From Paraconexibacter algicola (lineage in GTDB: Bacteria > Actinomycetota > Thermoleophilia > Solirubrobacterales > Solirubrobacteraceae): 64,000 bases of DNA. The position numbers were made by a program, and so were the translations under genes. Location: contig NZ_PYYB01000001.1 of assembly GCF_003044185.1 (NCBI RefSeq), positions 124,001-188,000 of the forward strand, given 5' to 3'. The stretch's first letter is position 1; each line of letters opens with the position of its first letter. The notes under the pieces are model-generated. The model did not search any database, had not been told where the DNA came from, and saw only the letters and a list, made by a program, of their open reading frames with translations. Below are positions 18,543-27,052 of the stretch, in pieces.

Positions 18543-19553
18543 ATGCGCAAGTACCTCCTCCCGCTGCTCCTCGTGCTCCCGCTCGCCACCACCGTGGCCG
18601 CCTGCGGCGACGACGAGGGGAACCCCAACGCCCTCACCGTCTACTCCGGCCGCAACGAGGACCTCGTCGGCCCGCTGCTCGAGCGGTTCGAGAAGGAGTC
18701 CGGCGTCGACCTCGAGGTCCGCTACGCCGACACCGCCGAGCTCGCGGCCACGATCCGCGAGGAGGGCGCCAACTCGCCCGCCGACGTCTTCTTCGGCCAG
18801 GACGCGGGCGCGCTCGGCGCGCTCGCCAAGGAGCAGCTCACCGCCCCGCTGGCGCAGAGCCAGCTCGGCAAGGTCGACGAGCGCTTCCGCTCCCCGGCCG
18901 GCGCCTGGGTCGGCACCTCCGCCCGCGCCCGCGTGATCGCCTACGACAGCCGCGAGTACCAGGACGCCGACCTGCCGCAGAGCGTCTTCGACCTCACCCA
19001 GCCCGCGTGGAAGGGCAAGGTCGGCTGGGCGCCCACCAACGGCTCGTTCCAGGCGTTCGTCACCGCCATGCGCAAGATCGCCGGCGAGGACCGCGCCAAG
19101 GCCTGGCTCGAGGGCATGCGCGCCAACGGCGTCAAGACGTTCGACTCGAACATCGCGATCCGCGACGCGATCGCCGCCGGCGAGATCGACCTCGGCCTGA
19201 TCAACCACTACTACGTGCTCGAGGCCAAGGCCCAGGAGGGCGACGACTACCCCGTCGACGTCCACTTCACGAAGGCCGGCGACCCCGGCTCGCTCGTGAA
19301 CGTCGCCGGCGTCGCGGTGCTCAAGAGCTCCGAGAAGCAGGCCGACGCCGCCAAGCTCGTCGACTTCCTGCTCGCCACCGAGGCCCAGAAGTTCTTCGCC
19401 GAGGAGACCAAGGAATACCCGGTCGCCGACGGCGTCGCCGCCCCCGCGGGCGTCCCGCCGCTCGCCGACCTCGAGCAGCCCGACATCGACCTGTCGGACC
19501 TCGACGACCTCGCCGGGACGCTCGAGCTGATCGAGTCCTCCGGGGCCCTCTAG
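18543..19553 (+). CDS. Iron ABC transporter substrate-binding lipoprotein (FbpA/FutA-like)
   Basis: This 336-aa lipoprotein (signal peptide with TTVAAC, lipidated Cys21) binds ferric iron outside the cell. It has the family start LTVYSGRNEDLVGPLLERFE and the iron-ligand pair of tyrosines (Tyr223-Tyr224 in NHYYV). Length fits the FbpA/FutA family. It is first in an operon with a fused permease (19577), an acyltransferase (21140) and an ATPase (22281), behind two iron boxes, so expression should rise under iron starvation. Confidence 0.93.
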   Translation: MRKYLLPLLLVLPLATTVAACGDDEGNPNALTVYSGRNEDLVGPLLERFEKESGVDLEVRYADTAELAATIREEGANSPADVFFGQDAGALGALAKEQLTAPLAQSQLGKVDERFRSPAGAWVGTSARARVIAYDSREYQDADLPQSVFDLTQPAWKGKVGWAPTNGSFQAFVTAMRKIAGEDRAKAWLEGMRANGVKTFDSNIAIRDAIAAGEIDLGLINHYYVLEAKAQEGDDYPVDVHFTKAGDPGSLVNVAGVAVLKSSEKQADAAKLVDFLLATEAQKFFAEETKEYPVADGVAAPAGVPPLADLEQPDIDLSDLDDLAGTLELIESSGAL

Positions 19554-19576
19554 CCCCGAGGACCGGAGCCGGACGC

Positions 19577-21136
19577 GTGGGCCTCGCGCTCGCCACCCCG
19601 CTGCGCCGCCGCATCCCGCCGCCCGCGCTCACGCTCGCGGGCGCGGCGTGCGCCGCGGTGGTCGCCGTGCCGCTCGTCTACCTGGCGATCGTCATCGGCG
19701 ACCACCCCGACGCCGCCTGGGAGGCGCTGTGGCGCGAGCGGACCGCCCGGCTCATCGGCCGCTCGCTGCTGCTCGCCGCCGCCGTCTCGCTCAGCGCCTC
19801 GGTGCTCGCGCTGACGCTCGCGTGGCTGACCGTCCGCACCGACCTGCCCGGCCGGCGGCTGTGGTCGGTCCTCGTCGTGCTCCCGTTCGTGATCCCGAGC
19901 TACATCGGGGCGTACCTGTTCGTCAGCGCCCTCGGGCCGGGCGGCGTGATCGCCCAGACCTCGTGGATCTTCGGCTTCTGGGGCGCCTGGCTCGTGCTGA
20001 CGCTCTTCACCTACCCGCTCGTGCTGCTGCCCGTGCGGGCCGCGCTGCGCCGCCTGGACCCGGCGCTCGAGGAGGCCGCGCGCGGCATGGGCCGCCGGCC
20101 GTTCGTGGTCTTCGCGACCGTCGTCGTCCCGCAGCTGATCCCCGCCCTGGGCGCCGGGGCGCTGCTGGCGATCGCCTACTCGCTCGCCGACTTCGGCGCC
20201 GTGTCGATCCTGCGGTTCGACAGCTTCACCCGCGTGATCTACCAGTCCTACAAGGCGAGCTTCGACCGCACCGGGGCGGCCGCGCTCGCCGCCCTGCTCG
20301 TCGTCGTGATCGTGCTTGTCGTCATCGCGGAGCGGCGGATCCGCGGCGACCGGGGCCGCACCCGCGTCTCCCCCGGCGTGGCGCGCGCCGCCACCCCGGT
20401 CGCGCTCGGCCGCTGGACCGTGCCGGCGCTGCTGTTCTGCGGGCTCGTCGTCGCGGTCGCGCTCGTGATCCCGGTCGCCACCCTGATCGTCTGGTCCGGC
20501 CGCGCGTTCGCCGGCGACCCCGACTGGGGCCGGCTGCTCGCCGCCGCCGGACGCTCGCTGGCGACCGCGGGGCTCGCCGCCGGGGCCGCGGTGCTCGTCG
20601 CGCTGCCGATCGCGCTGCTGTCGGCACGGCACCCCGGGCGGATCAGCCGCGTGCTCGACACCGTCGCGCAGACCGGCTACGTGCTGCCCGGCCTCGTCGT
20701 CGCGCTGGCGCTCGTGTTCGTCGGCACCCGCGTCGCGCCCTGGGCGTATCAGACCCTCGGCATCGTGGTCTTCGCGCTCGTCGTGCACTTCCTGCCGCTC
20801 GCGCTCGGGTCGATGCGCACCGCGCTGCTGCAGGTCCCGCGGTCCGTCGAGGAGGCCGGACGCAACGCCGGTCGCGGCCCGCTCGCCGTCTGGGCGACGA
20901 TCACCGCCCCGCTGGCGATGGGCGGCACCCTCGCCGGGGCGGCGCTCGTGTTCCTCACGACGGTGAAGGAGCTGCCGACCCTGATCCTGCTGGCGCCGAC
21001 CGGCTACGAGACGCTCGCCACGCGGATCTGGTCGCAGTCCACGGTCAGCGCCTTCGAGGCGGGCGCGCTTCCCGCCCTGCTGCTGCTCGCGGTCAGCGCC
21101 CCGCCCCTGTTCCTCCTCGCCGCCAAGGAACGCTGA
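19577..21136 (+). CDS. Iron ABC transporter permease (FbpB-like, two permease domains)
   Basis: This 519-aa protein is a fused dimer of two six-helix permease domains, as in FbpB/SfuB. Both coupling EAA loops are visible (EEAARGMGRRPFVVFATVVV and EEAGRNAGRGPLAVWATITA). The GTG at 19577 lies 23 bases after the lipoprotein gene; longer in-frame extension upstream overlaps that gene and is not real. It forms the channel for iron delivered by the lipoprotein. Confidence 0.92.
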   Translation: MGLALATPLRRRIPPPALTLAGAACAAVVAVPLVYLAIVIGDHPDAAWEALWRERTARLIGRSLLLAAAVSLSASVLALTLAWLTVRTDLPGRRLWSVLVVLPFVIPSYIGAYLFVSALGPGGVIAQTSWIFGFWGAWLVLTLFTYPLVLLPVRAALRRLDPALEEAARGMGRRPFVVFATVVVPQLIPALGAGALLAIAYSLADFGAVSILRFDSFTRVIYQSYKASFDRTGAAALAALLVVVIVLVVIAERRIRGDRGRTRVSPGVARAATPVALGRWTVPALLFCGLVVAVALVIPVATLIVWSGRAFAGDPDWGRLLAAAGRSLATAGLAAGAAVLVALPIALLSARHPGRISRVLDTVAQTGYVLPGLVVALALVFVGTRVAPWAYQTLGIVVFALVVHFLPLALGSMRTALLQVPRSVEEAGRNAGRGPLAVWATITAPLAMGGTLAGAALVFLTTVKELPTLILLAPTGYETLATRIWSQSTVSAFEAGALPALLLLAVSAPPLFLLAAKER

Positions 21137-21139
21137 GCC

Positions 21140-22264
21140 GTGCGCATCCGGACCGTCGACGGCCTCCGCGGCTTCGCGGCGCTGCTCGTCGTCTTCGACC
21201 ACACCGTCGAGGACCACTGGGGCCTCGGCCCCTGGTCCACGCAGAACCACGGCGTGGTGCTGTTCGCGATCCTCACCGGCATGCTCGTCGGCGCCCCGTT
21301 CCTGCGGGCGCGCCTCGACGGGCGCCCCGAGCCGGCGCTGCGCCCCTACCTGCGGGCCCGCGCCTCGCGGATCTACCCCGGCTACTGGGTCGCGCTCGCC
21401 GGCGCCGCCCTGCTGGTCGGCTGGCACTACGTGGAGCAGCCCGCGACCGACTGGCTGCAGATCGTGACGCTCACGCAGGCCTACGGGCCCGACGGGCCGT
21501 GGGAGGGCATCCCGCCGACCTGGTCGCTGTCGATGTTCTTCGCCTTCTACCTGCTGCTGCCCGTGTGGTCGCGGCTGCGCCGCCGCGCCGACCGCGACCG
21601 CGACCCCGCGCCCGCCGCCGCCCTGCGCCGCGAGTCGCTGTGGCTGGCCGGGGTCATCGTCGGCGCGCTGCTGGTCCGCGAGCTGTCGCTCACCGGGCCG
21701 CTGACGGAGGAGCCGGTCTTCAACGTCTTCGGCCGCGCGGACTGGTTCGCGATCGGCATGCTGCTGGCGATCGTCGTCGCCGCCCGGCAGCGCGGGCTCG
21801 CCGGCCCGCTGCTCGACCTCCCGGGCCGTCGGCCCTGGCCGACGATCGCGCTCGCGCTGACCGCCACGACGACCGCCGCGCTGCTGCCGCTGTCCTACGT
21901 CGAGGGCCGCGACCAGCTCGACACGATCGCCGCCACGCTGCTGATCGCCGCGCTGCTGCTGCACGGGGACGAGCTGCGCGGCCCGCAGCGCTGGTGCGTC
22001 ACGCGCCCGGCGCAGGCGCTCGGCCGCTGGTCCTACGGGATCTTCCTGTGGGGCTGGATCGTGCAGAAGGCGCTGCTCGTGCACGCCCCGGACCTGCCGC
22101 TCGGCGCGCGGCTGCCGCTCACCATGGCCCTCGCCGTGCTGGCCGGGGCCGCGAGCTGGCGGTTCGTCGAGGCGCCGCTCGGGCGCCGGCTCAAGCGCCG
22201 CGCCACCGGCGGGGACCGACCGGCTGACCCGCCAGCCCGGCAGCCTCCCGCGCTCCCCGCGTGA
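21140..22264 (+). CDS. Acyltransferase 3 family membrane protein (OafA-like)
   Basis: This 374-aa protein belongs to acyltransferase family 3: N-terminal RTVDGLRGFAALLVVFDHTV with the conserved Arg and His, about ten helices, the RASRIYPGYW loop and the ending SWRFVEAPLGRRL. Such enzymes acylate sugars, lipids or secreted molecules at the membrane. It starts (GTG) three bases after the permease stop, and the transporter ATPase follows within 20 bases, so it sits inside the iron-uptake operon. A role in modifying a siderophore or envelope glycan under iron limitation is inference only. Confidence 0.88.
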   Translation: MRIRTVDGLRGFAALLVVFDHTVEDHWGLGPWSTQNHGVVLFAILTGMLVGAPFLRARLDGRPEPALRPYLRARASRIYPGYWVALAGAALLVGWHYVEQPATDWLQIVTLTQAYGPDGPWEGIPPTWSLSMFFAFYLLLPVWSRLRRRADRDRDPAPAAALRRESLWLAGVIVGALLVRELSLTGPLTEEPVFNVFGRADWFAIGMLLAIVVAARQRGLAGPLLDLPGRRPWPTIALALTATTTAALLPLSYVEGRDQLDTIAATLLIAALLLHGDELRGPQRWCVTRPAQALGRWSYGIFLWGWIVQKALLVHAPDLPLGARLPLTMALAVLAGAASWRFVEAPLGRRLKRRATGGDRPADPPARQPPALPA

Positions 22265-22280
22265 GACGATGAGGAGTGCC

Positions 22281-23369
22281 GTGCGCCTGCGCCGCCCCGC
22301 ACCCTCCGTCTCCGACGCCGCCCCGCTGGACGCGCCCCCGTGTCACGCCATCGCGTGCCTGGGGGTGACCAAGCGCTTCGACGCCCACCAGGCGGTCGAC
22401 GGCGTCGACCTCGACGTCGGCAGCGGGGAGATCGTCGCGCTGCTCGGCCCCAGCGGCTGCGGCAAGACGACGATGCTGCGGATGATCGCCGGCTTCGAGC
22501 AGCCGGACGCGGGCACGATCGCGATCTCCGGCCGCACCGTCGCCGGACCCACCCAGGCCGTCTCGCCCGAGGCGCGACGGGTCGGCATGGTCTTCCAGGA
22601 CTACGCGCTGTTCCCGCACCTCGACGTCGCCGCGAACGTCGGCTACCCGCTCGGTCGGCGGCCGGACCCCGCGCGCGTCCGCGAGCTGCTCGAGCTCGTC
22701 GGCCTCGACGGCCTCGGTGCGCGCCGCCCGCACGAGCTCTCCGGCGGGCAGCAGCAGCGCGTCGCGCTCGCCCGCGCGCTGGCGAACCACCCGTCCGTCG
22801 TGCTCCTGGACGAGCCGTTCTCCAACCTCGACGCGGCACTGCGCACCGAGGTCCGCGGCGAGGTCCGCCGGCTGCTGCGCGACGCGGGGGTCAGCGCGCT
22901 GCTCGTCACCCACGACCAGGACGAGGCGCTGTCGGTCGCCGACCGCGTCGCGGTCATGCGCGACGGGCGCATCGAGCAGGTCGGGACGCCCGAGGAGGTC
23001 TACGCCGCGCCGGCCGGGCACTGGGTCGCGTCGTTCCTCGGGGAGGTCGACGTGCTGCCCGGCGTCGCCGACGCCGGGCGCGTCACCACCGTGGTCGCGG
23101 TCCTCCCCGCCTCCCCCCGGCTGCACGGCGACGTCGACGTGCTCGTGCGCCCAGAGAGCGTGCGGATCGAGGCCACCGGCGCACCGGCCGGGGCGTGCGA
23201 CGCGCTCGTGGTCGAGCGCGAGTACTTCGGGCACGACCAGCTCGTGCTGCTGGAGCTCGACGGCGGCACGCGGCTGCGCTCGCGCCGCCCCGGCTTCCCG
23301 GCCTGGCATCCGGGCGACCGCGTGAAGGCGTGGGTCGACGGGCCGGTCACCGTGCTCCCGCGCGCGTGA
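22281..23369 (+). CDS. Iron ABC transporter ATP-binding subunit (FbpC-like)
   Basis: This 362-aa ATPase has Walker A GPSGCGKTT, signature LSGGQQQR, Walker B VVLLDEPFSNLD, the H-loop VTHDQDEA and a C-terminal TOBE-like domain (about 240-362) typical of Fbp/Pot/Mal importers. The GTG at 22281 is preferred because GAGGAG lies 4 bases before it; an ATG at 22269 is in frame and would add four residues. It powers the permease encoded two genes upstream. Confidence 0.92.
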   Translation: MRLRRPAPSVSDAAPLDAPPCHAIACLGVTKRFDAHQAVDGVDLDVGSGEIVALLGPSGCGKTTMLRMIAGFEQPDAGTIAISGRTVAGPTQAVSPEARRVGMVFQDYALFPHLDVAANVGYPLGRRPDPARVRELLELVGLDGLGARRPHELSGGQQQRVALARALANHPSVVLLDEPFSNLDAALRTEVRGEVRRLLRDAGVSALLVTHDQDEALSVADRVAVMRDGRIEQVGTPEEVYAAPAGHWVASFLGEVDVLPGVADAGRVTTVVAVLPASPRLHGDVDVLVRPESVRIEATGAPAGACDALVVEREYFGHDQLVLLELDGGTRLRSRRPGFPAWHPGDRVKAWVDGPVTVLPRA

Positions 23370-23394
23370 GCGCGCCGGGAGACGCCCCGGACGC

Positions 23395-24402
23395 ATGATC
23401 CGCCGCACAGGCGGGAACGCGTCGGACATGTCCCCACGCTCCCTGCTCTCGCTCGCGCTCGCGGTGCTCGCCGCCGCGCTCGCGGCCACCGCCGTCGGCG
23501 CCTCGGCCGACGGCCGCCCCGACCGCTCCCCGAAGCCCTCGACCTACACGATCCCCGGCGACCGGGTCTTCCCCGAGGGGATCGCCGCCGCCGGCCGCAC
23601 GTTCTTCGTCGGCTCGACCACCGACGGCACGATCTTCCGCGGTGACACCCGCCGCGACGCGCTCGTGCCGTTCTCGCCCGGCGGGCAGGACGGCCGGACC
23701 ACCGCGATCGGCATGAAGGTCCTCGGCCGCTCGCTCGTCGTCGCCGGCGGCGCGACCGGCAAGGTCTTCGTCCTCGACACGCGCACCGGGCGGACCACCG
23801 CGACGCTCGACACGCAGCCGGGCCAGACCCCGGCGTTCCTCAACGACGTCGCCGTCGCCGGCCGCCGCACCGCGTACGTGACCGACTCGCAGCGGCCGAT
23901 CCTCTGGAAGGTCGACCTCGGCTCGCGCGGCCGCGCGGCGTCGATCACGCCGTTCCTGGACTTCACCGGGACCGCGTTCGCGTACCAGACCGGCTTCAAC
24001 GCCAACGGCATCGTCGCCGCGAAGGGCGGCCGCGTCCTGCTCGTCGTGCAGTCGAACACGGGCAAGGTGTTCCGGGTCGACACGCGCACGAAGGAGGTCT
24101 CCCAGGTCGACCTCGGCGGCACCGCCCTGACCAACGGCGACGGCCTCGTGCTCGCCGGTCGCACGCTGCTGGTCGTCCGCAACCAGCAGGAGCTCGTCGT
24201 CCCCGTGCGGCTGTCGAAGGACCTGCGCCGCGGCGCGGTCGGCAGCGGCGTGACCAGCCCCGCCCTGAAGTACCCGACCACCGGCGCGCTCGTCGGCGGC
24301 CGGCTGCTGCTCGTGAACGCCCAGTTCGACAAGCGCAACAGCGGCACCGCCCCGGAGCTGCCGTTCGACGTCGCCGCGCTGGACCTGCGCCGCGGCCGCT
24401 GA
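23395..24402 (+). CDS. Secreted beta-propeller protein (SMP-30/gluconolactonase-like fold)
   Basis: This 335-aa protein has a signal peptide (hydrophobic run LLSLALAVLAAALAATAVGASA) and then regularly spaced propeller blades, for example FPEGIAAAGRTFFVGSTTDG, NDVAVAGRRTAYVTDS and NGDGLVLAGRTLLVVRN, as in the SMP-30/gluconolactonase fold. Catalytic metal ligands of gluconolactonase cannot be assigned with certainty. An internal ATG at 23428 would give a shorter signal peptide and may be the true start. It lies 25 bases after the iron ATPase gene and may be the last gene of that operon. A terminator follows. Confidence 0.72.
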   Translation: MIRRTGGNASDMSPRSLLSLALAVLAAALAATAVGASADGRPDRSPKPSTYTIPGDRVFPEGIAAAGRTFFVGSTTDGTIFRGDTRRDALVPFSPGGQDGRTTAIGMKVLGRSLVVAGGATGKVFVLDTRTGRTTATLDTQPGQTPAFLNDVAVAGRRTAYVTDSQRPILWKVDLGSRGRAASITPFLDFTGTAFAYQTGFNANGIVAAKGGRVLLVVQSNTGKVFRVDTRTKEVSQVDLGGTALTNGDGLVLAGRTLLVVRNQQELVVPVRLSKDLRRGAVGSGVTSPALKYPTTGALVGGRLLLVNAQFDKRNSGTAPELPFDVAALDLRRGR

Positions 24403-24434
24403 GCGCACCGCACCACCACCCCGCACCCCCGACG

Positions 24435-24464
24435 ACGACGGCCCCGCGCAGGCGGGGCTGTCGT
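24435..24464. terminator. Bidirectional hairpin terminator
   Basis: A 13-bp stem (24435-24447 with 24452-24464, one G-U pair) with loop GCAG lies between the convergent propeller gene and the minus-strand 149-aa gene. Confidence 0.75.
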
Positions 24465-24486
24465 GCGTCCGGGGCGTGGCGCGGGG

Positions 24487-24936
24487 TCAGCCGAACGCGG
24501 TGCGCCAGGAGAACCCGAGCTCGATGTCCGGCTCCTGCTCGGGATCGGTCCACGGCACGCGCTCGTCCTTCTGCACGTAGTGGTTCTCGACCGGGGTGAC
24601 CGGGGCCGGCCGGCTGCCGTCCAGCGCCGCGACGACGGCCTCGAGGAACTGCTGCGCGGCCTTGCGGTTGAACCGCCCGTCCAGGAGCGCCGCGCTCGTG
24701 CGCGGGTCGTTGCCGACGGCGTGGGTGACGACCGTCGGCTCCCCGTCGTGCACGACGACCATGTGGATCCGCGCGCTGGTCAGCTTCGGCTTCTCGTAGG
24801 CGATCAGCCTGCGACCCTCGCGGTGGACGGCGAGCAGGTCGAGGTTCTTCGTGTTCTGGACGACGCCGAGCGCGGCCTCGAAGGCCGCGTCGGCGGGCCC
24901 GTCCACGGGCAGGTCGGTGGCGCAGGGCGAGCGCAT
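24487..24936 (-). CDS. Hypothetical cytoplasmic protein
   Basis: This 149-aa protein is not recognised. It has no signal peptide or membrane segment. Patterned strands (RRLIAYEKPKLTSARIHMVVV, EPTVVTHAVG) and a helix (KAAQQFLEAVVAALDG) suggest a compact alpha/beta fold. Ends with ELGFSWRTAFG. It stands alone, convergent with the propeller gene; the tRNA-Val gene lies upstream on the same strand. Confidence 0.65.
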   Translation of the reverse strand: MRSPCATDLPVDGPADAAFEAALGVVQNTKNLDLLAVHREGRRLIAYEKPKLTSARIHMVVVHDGEPTVVTHAVGNDPRTSAALLDGRFNRKAAQQFLEAVVAALDGSRPAPVTPVENHYVQKDERVPWTDPEQEPDIELGFSWRTAFG

Positions 24937-25046
24937 GGGAGTCTCCGGGTCGGTGGCGATGCTGGCCTACCCGCCGAGGCGAGCAGGCACGCGCGACGGG
25001 CCGGGAACGACACAGCCCCCGAACCACGGGGGCCGGGGGCTGATGA

Positions 25047-25120
25047 TGGACGAGGAGGGACTCGAACCCCCGACCTCACGCGTGTGAAGCGCGCGCTCTA
25101 GCCAGCTGAGCTACTCGTCC
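25047..25120 (-). tRNA. tRNA-Val (CAC)
   Basis: The minus strand folds into a full cloverleaf. The acceptor stem GGACGAG pairs with CTCGTCC, the D-arm is GCTC...GAGC, the anticodon stem CGCGC/GCGTG closes the loop TTCACAC, and the T-arm is GGGGG-TTCGAGT-CCCTC. The anticodon is CAC, reading valine GTG. CCA is not encoded. No integrase or duplicated 3' end is seen nearby. Confidence 0.95.
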
Positions 25121-25328
25121 AGCGGACCGACAGGGTAGAGGATCGGGCCCCGGCGGCGTCCCGCGGCCCTGCCCGGGGAACGGCAATGGGTAGGACTGCC
25201 CATCGCTCGCTGGCGCACCGGACGGCGGTGTGATTCATTCGGGTGGTCCAGCGCGAGGGGGTCGCGCTCCGGCGGTCCAGACCGGACGCTGCCCCTCAGC
25301 GACGCTCGTATCCCACGCACGAGGTTCC

Positions 25329-25628
25329 ATGTCGCACTCCCCCTCCGGCCGCCCGGCCGCCGCTCTCGCGCGGCCGGGCGTCGCCGATCTGCACGTCCAG
25401 CGGCGGCGCCGCGTCGACACCGTCGTCGCCGCGCTGCGCGGCCGCGACGGCCGCCGCATGACCGGCCGCGAGCTGGCCGCCTGCCTGCAGGTGCCCGAGT
25501 CCGAGGTCCGGGCGCTGCTCGGTCTCGCCCGCGCCGCGGGCGACGTGTCGGTGATGGGAGCGACCCCCGCCGGCGACCTGCTCTACGTCGCCACCGCGGT
25601 CGCGCCCCCGCTGCGCACCGCCTCCTGA
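25329..25628 (+). CDS. Small winged-helix-like hypothetical protein
   Basis: This 99-aa protein has an N-terminal low-complexity stretch and then a pattern like a small helix-turn-helix or winged helix: VDTVVAALRGRDGRRMTGRELAACLQVPESEVRALLGLARAAGDVSV. The ATG at 25329 follows GAGG at 25321-25324 and is preferred over 25230. No partner gene is linked. It could be a DNA-binding protein, but this rests on pattern only. Confidence 0.6.
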   Translation: MSHSPSGRPAAALARPGVADLHVQRRRRVDTVVAALRGRDGRRMTGRELAACLQVPESEVRALLGLARAAGDVSVMGATPAGDLLYVATAVAPPLRTAS

Positions 25629-25670
25629 GCCGGGCGCCGTCGCCATCCCGGCCGCTCTACGCTGCGGAGC

Positions 25671-26363
25671 GTGGCGCGGCTGCAGCCCACCCCCTCCCTC
25701 GCCCGGCGGCTGACGCGCTCGCACGCCCGGGCGCGCCGGCGCAGCCCCTACCTGCAGGGCGTCGCCGTCGCGACGCTGCTCCCGGTCGTCCTGCTCCTCG
25801 CGCGCGTGCGCGTGCGAGGGCGCGAGCACCTGCCGGGCTCGGGCGGGTTCGTCCTCGCCCCGAACCACCCGTCCGTGCTCGACGGCGTCTTCGCCGCCCT
25901 CGCCGTGCTGCCGCGGCGGATCTCGTTCATGGGCATGGCCGAGCTGTGGCGGCGGCCCCTGCCCGCCTGGGTGATGAGCCGCATCGGCGCCTTTCCCGTC
26001 GTCCGCGGCACCTGGGACGCCGACGCGTTCACGACCGCCGCCACCGTGCTGCGCCGCGGTCGCGTGCTCGTCATGTTCCCCGAGGGCGGGGTCAGCCCGC
26101 CCGGCGGGTACAAGCCCGCCCGCGCCGGCATCGGGCACCTCGCGCACACCACCGGCGCGGTCGTCGTGCCCGTCCACCTCGACGGGCCCCGGCGGCTCTA
26201 CCGGCCCTGGACCTGGCCGCGCGTCACCGTCACGGTCGGCCCGCCGATCACCGTCGAGGAGGACCCCGATCCGTCACGCGAGCGGAGCCTCGAGACCGCC
26301 CGGCGGATCCTCACCGCGGTCGCCGCGCTCGATCCGGGCGTCGCGGAGCACCGTGCGGGGTAG
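25671..26363 (+). CDS. 1-acyl-glycerol-3-phosphate acyltransferase-like (PlsC family)
   Basis: This 230-aa protein has the PlsC hallmarks: the HX4D motif (His66-Asp71 in NHPSVLDG), the substrate-binding FPEGG near 137-141, and VVPVHLDGP. An N-terminal hydrophobic helix (31-44) anchors it to the membrane. Members acylate lysophosphatidic acid or other glycerol or sugar lipids; substrate not certain. Start is GTG at 25671. A small NAD-binding protein gene follows 9 bases after the stop and is probably co-transcribed. Confidence 0.88.
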   Translation: MARLQPTPSLARRLTRSHARARRRSPYLQGVAVATLLPVVLLLARVRVRGREHLPGSGGFVLAPNHPSVLDGVFAALAVLPRRISFMGMAELWRRPLPAWVMSRIGAFPVVRGTWDADAFTTAATVLRRGRVLVMFPEGGVSPPGGYKPARAGIGHLAHTTGAVVVPVHLDGPRRLYRPWTWPRVTVTVGPPITVEEDPDPSRERSLETARRILTAVAALDPGVAEHRAG

Positions 26364-26372
26364 CGTCCGGAC

Positions 26373-27023
26373 ATGGAGATCGTCATCGCCGGCGCACACG
26401 GCCAGATCGGCCGCCGCCTCACCCGTCAGCTCGCCGGTCGCGGGGACCGCGTCCACGGGATCATCCGCAACCCCGACCATGCGGCGGACGTCGAGGCCGA
26501 CGGCGGCGTACCCGTCGTGCTGGACCTCGAGCGCGCCGACCACGACGCGGTGACCACGGCGCTCGCCGGTGCCGACGCGGTCGTGTTCGCGGCCGGCGCC
26601 GGTCCGGGCAGCGGCGCGGAGCGCAAGCGGACGGTCGACCGCGACGCCGCGATCCTGCTGCTCGACGCGACCGTCCGGGCGGGGGTCGGGCGCTACCTGA
26701 TCGTCAGCTCGGTGGGCACCGAGGACCCGCCGTCCGGGGACGACGTGTTCGCCGTCTACCTCCGTGCCAAGGCGGAGGCCGACGCGGCGGTCATGGCCAG
26801 CGAGCTCGACTGGATGGTGGTGCGTCCCGGTCGCCTGACCGACGACGACGGCACCGGTCTTGTGCGCCTCGACGCCGAGCCGCACCGCGGCGAGGTCCCG
26901 CGCGAGGACGTGGCGACCGTGCTCGCCGCGCTGCTCGCGACGCCCGCCCTGCGGCGGCGCGTGCTGTACCTCAACGGCGGCGAGCAGCCGGTGGCCGCCG
27001 CGCTCGAAACGCTGCACGGCTGA
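26373..27023 (+). CDS. NAD(P)-binding Rossmann protein (atypical SDR, NAD(P)H-binding)
   Basis: This 216-aa protein is an atypical short-chain dehydrogenase of the NmrA/YwnB kind. It shows GAHGQIG at residues 7-13 for NAD(P), the strand ADAVVFAAGAG and VSSVGTED at the third conserved strand, followed by VYLRAKAEAD where the active-site region lies; the YxxxK of true SDRs appears as YLRAK. It follows the PlsC-like gene by 9 bases. Substrate unknown. Confidence 0.85.
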   Translation: MEIVIAGAHGQIGRRLTRQLAGRGDRVHGIIRNPDHAADVEADGGVPVVLDLERADHDAVTTALAGADAVVFAAGAGPGSGAERKRTVDRDAAILLLDATVRAGVGRYLIVSSVGTEDPPSGDDVFAVYLRAKAEADAAVMASELDWMVVRPGRLTDDDGTGLVRLDAEPHRGEVPREDVATVLAALLATPALRRRVLYLNGGEQPVAAALETLHG

Positions 27024-27052
27024 GCGGGAAGACCGCTCGGAGGGCCCGGCCG

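Noticed and set aside
25047-25120. tRNA-Val as insertion site of a mobile island
   Set aside because: No integrase, no duplicated tRNA end and ordinary genes on both sides.
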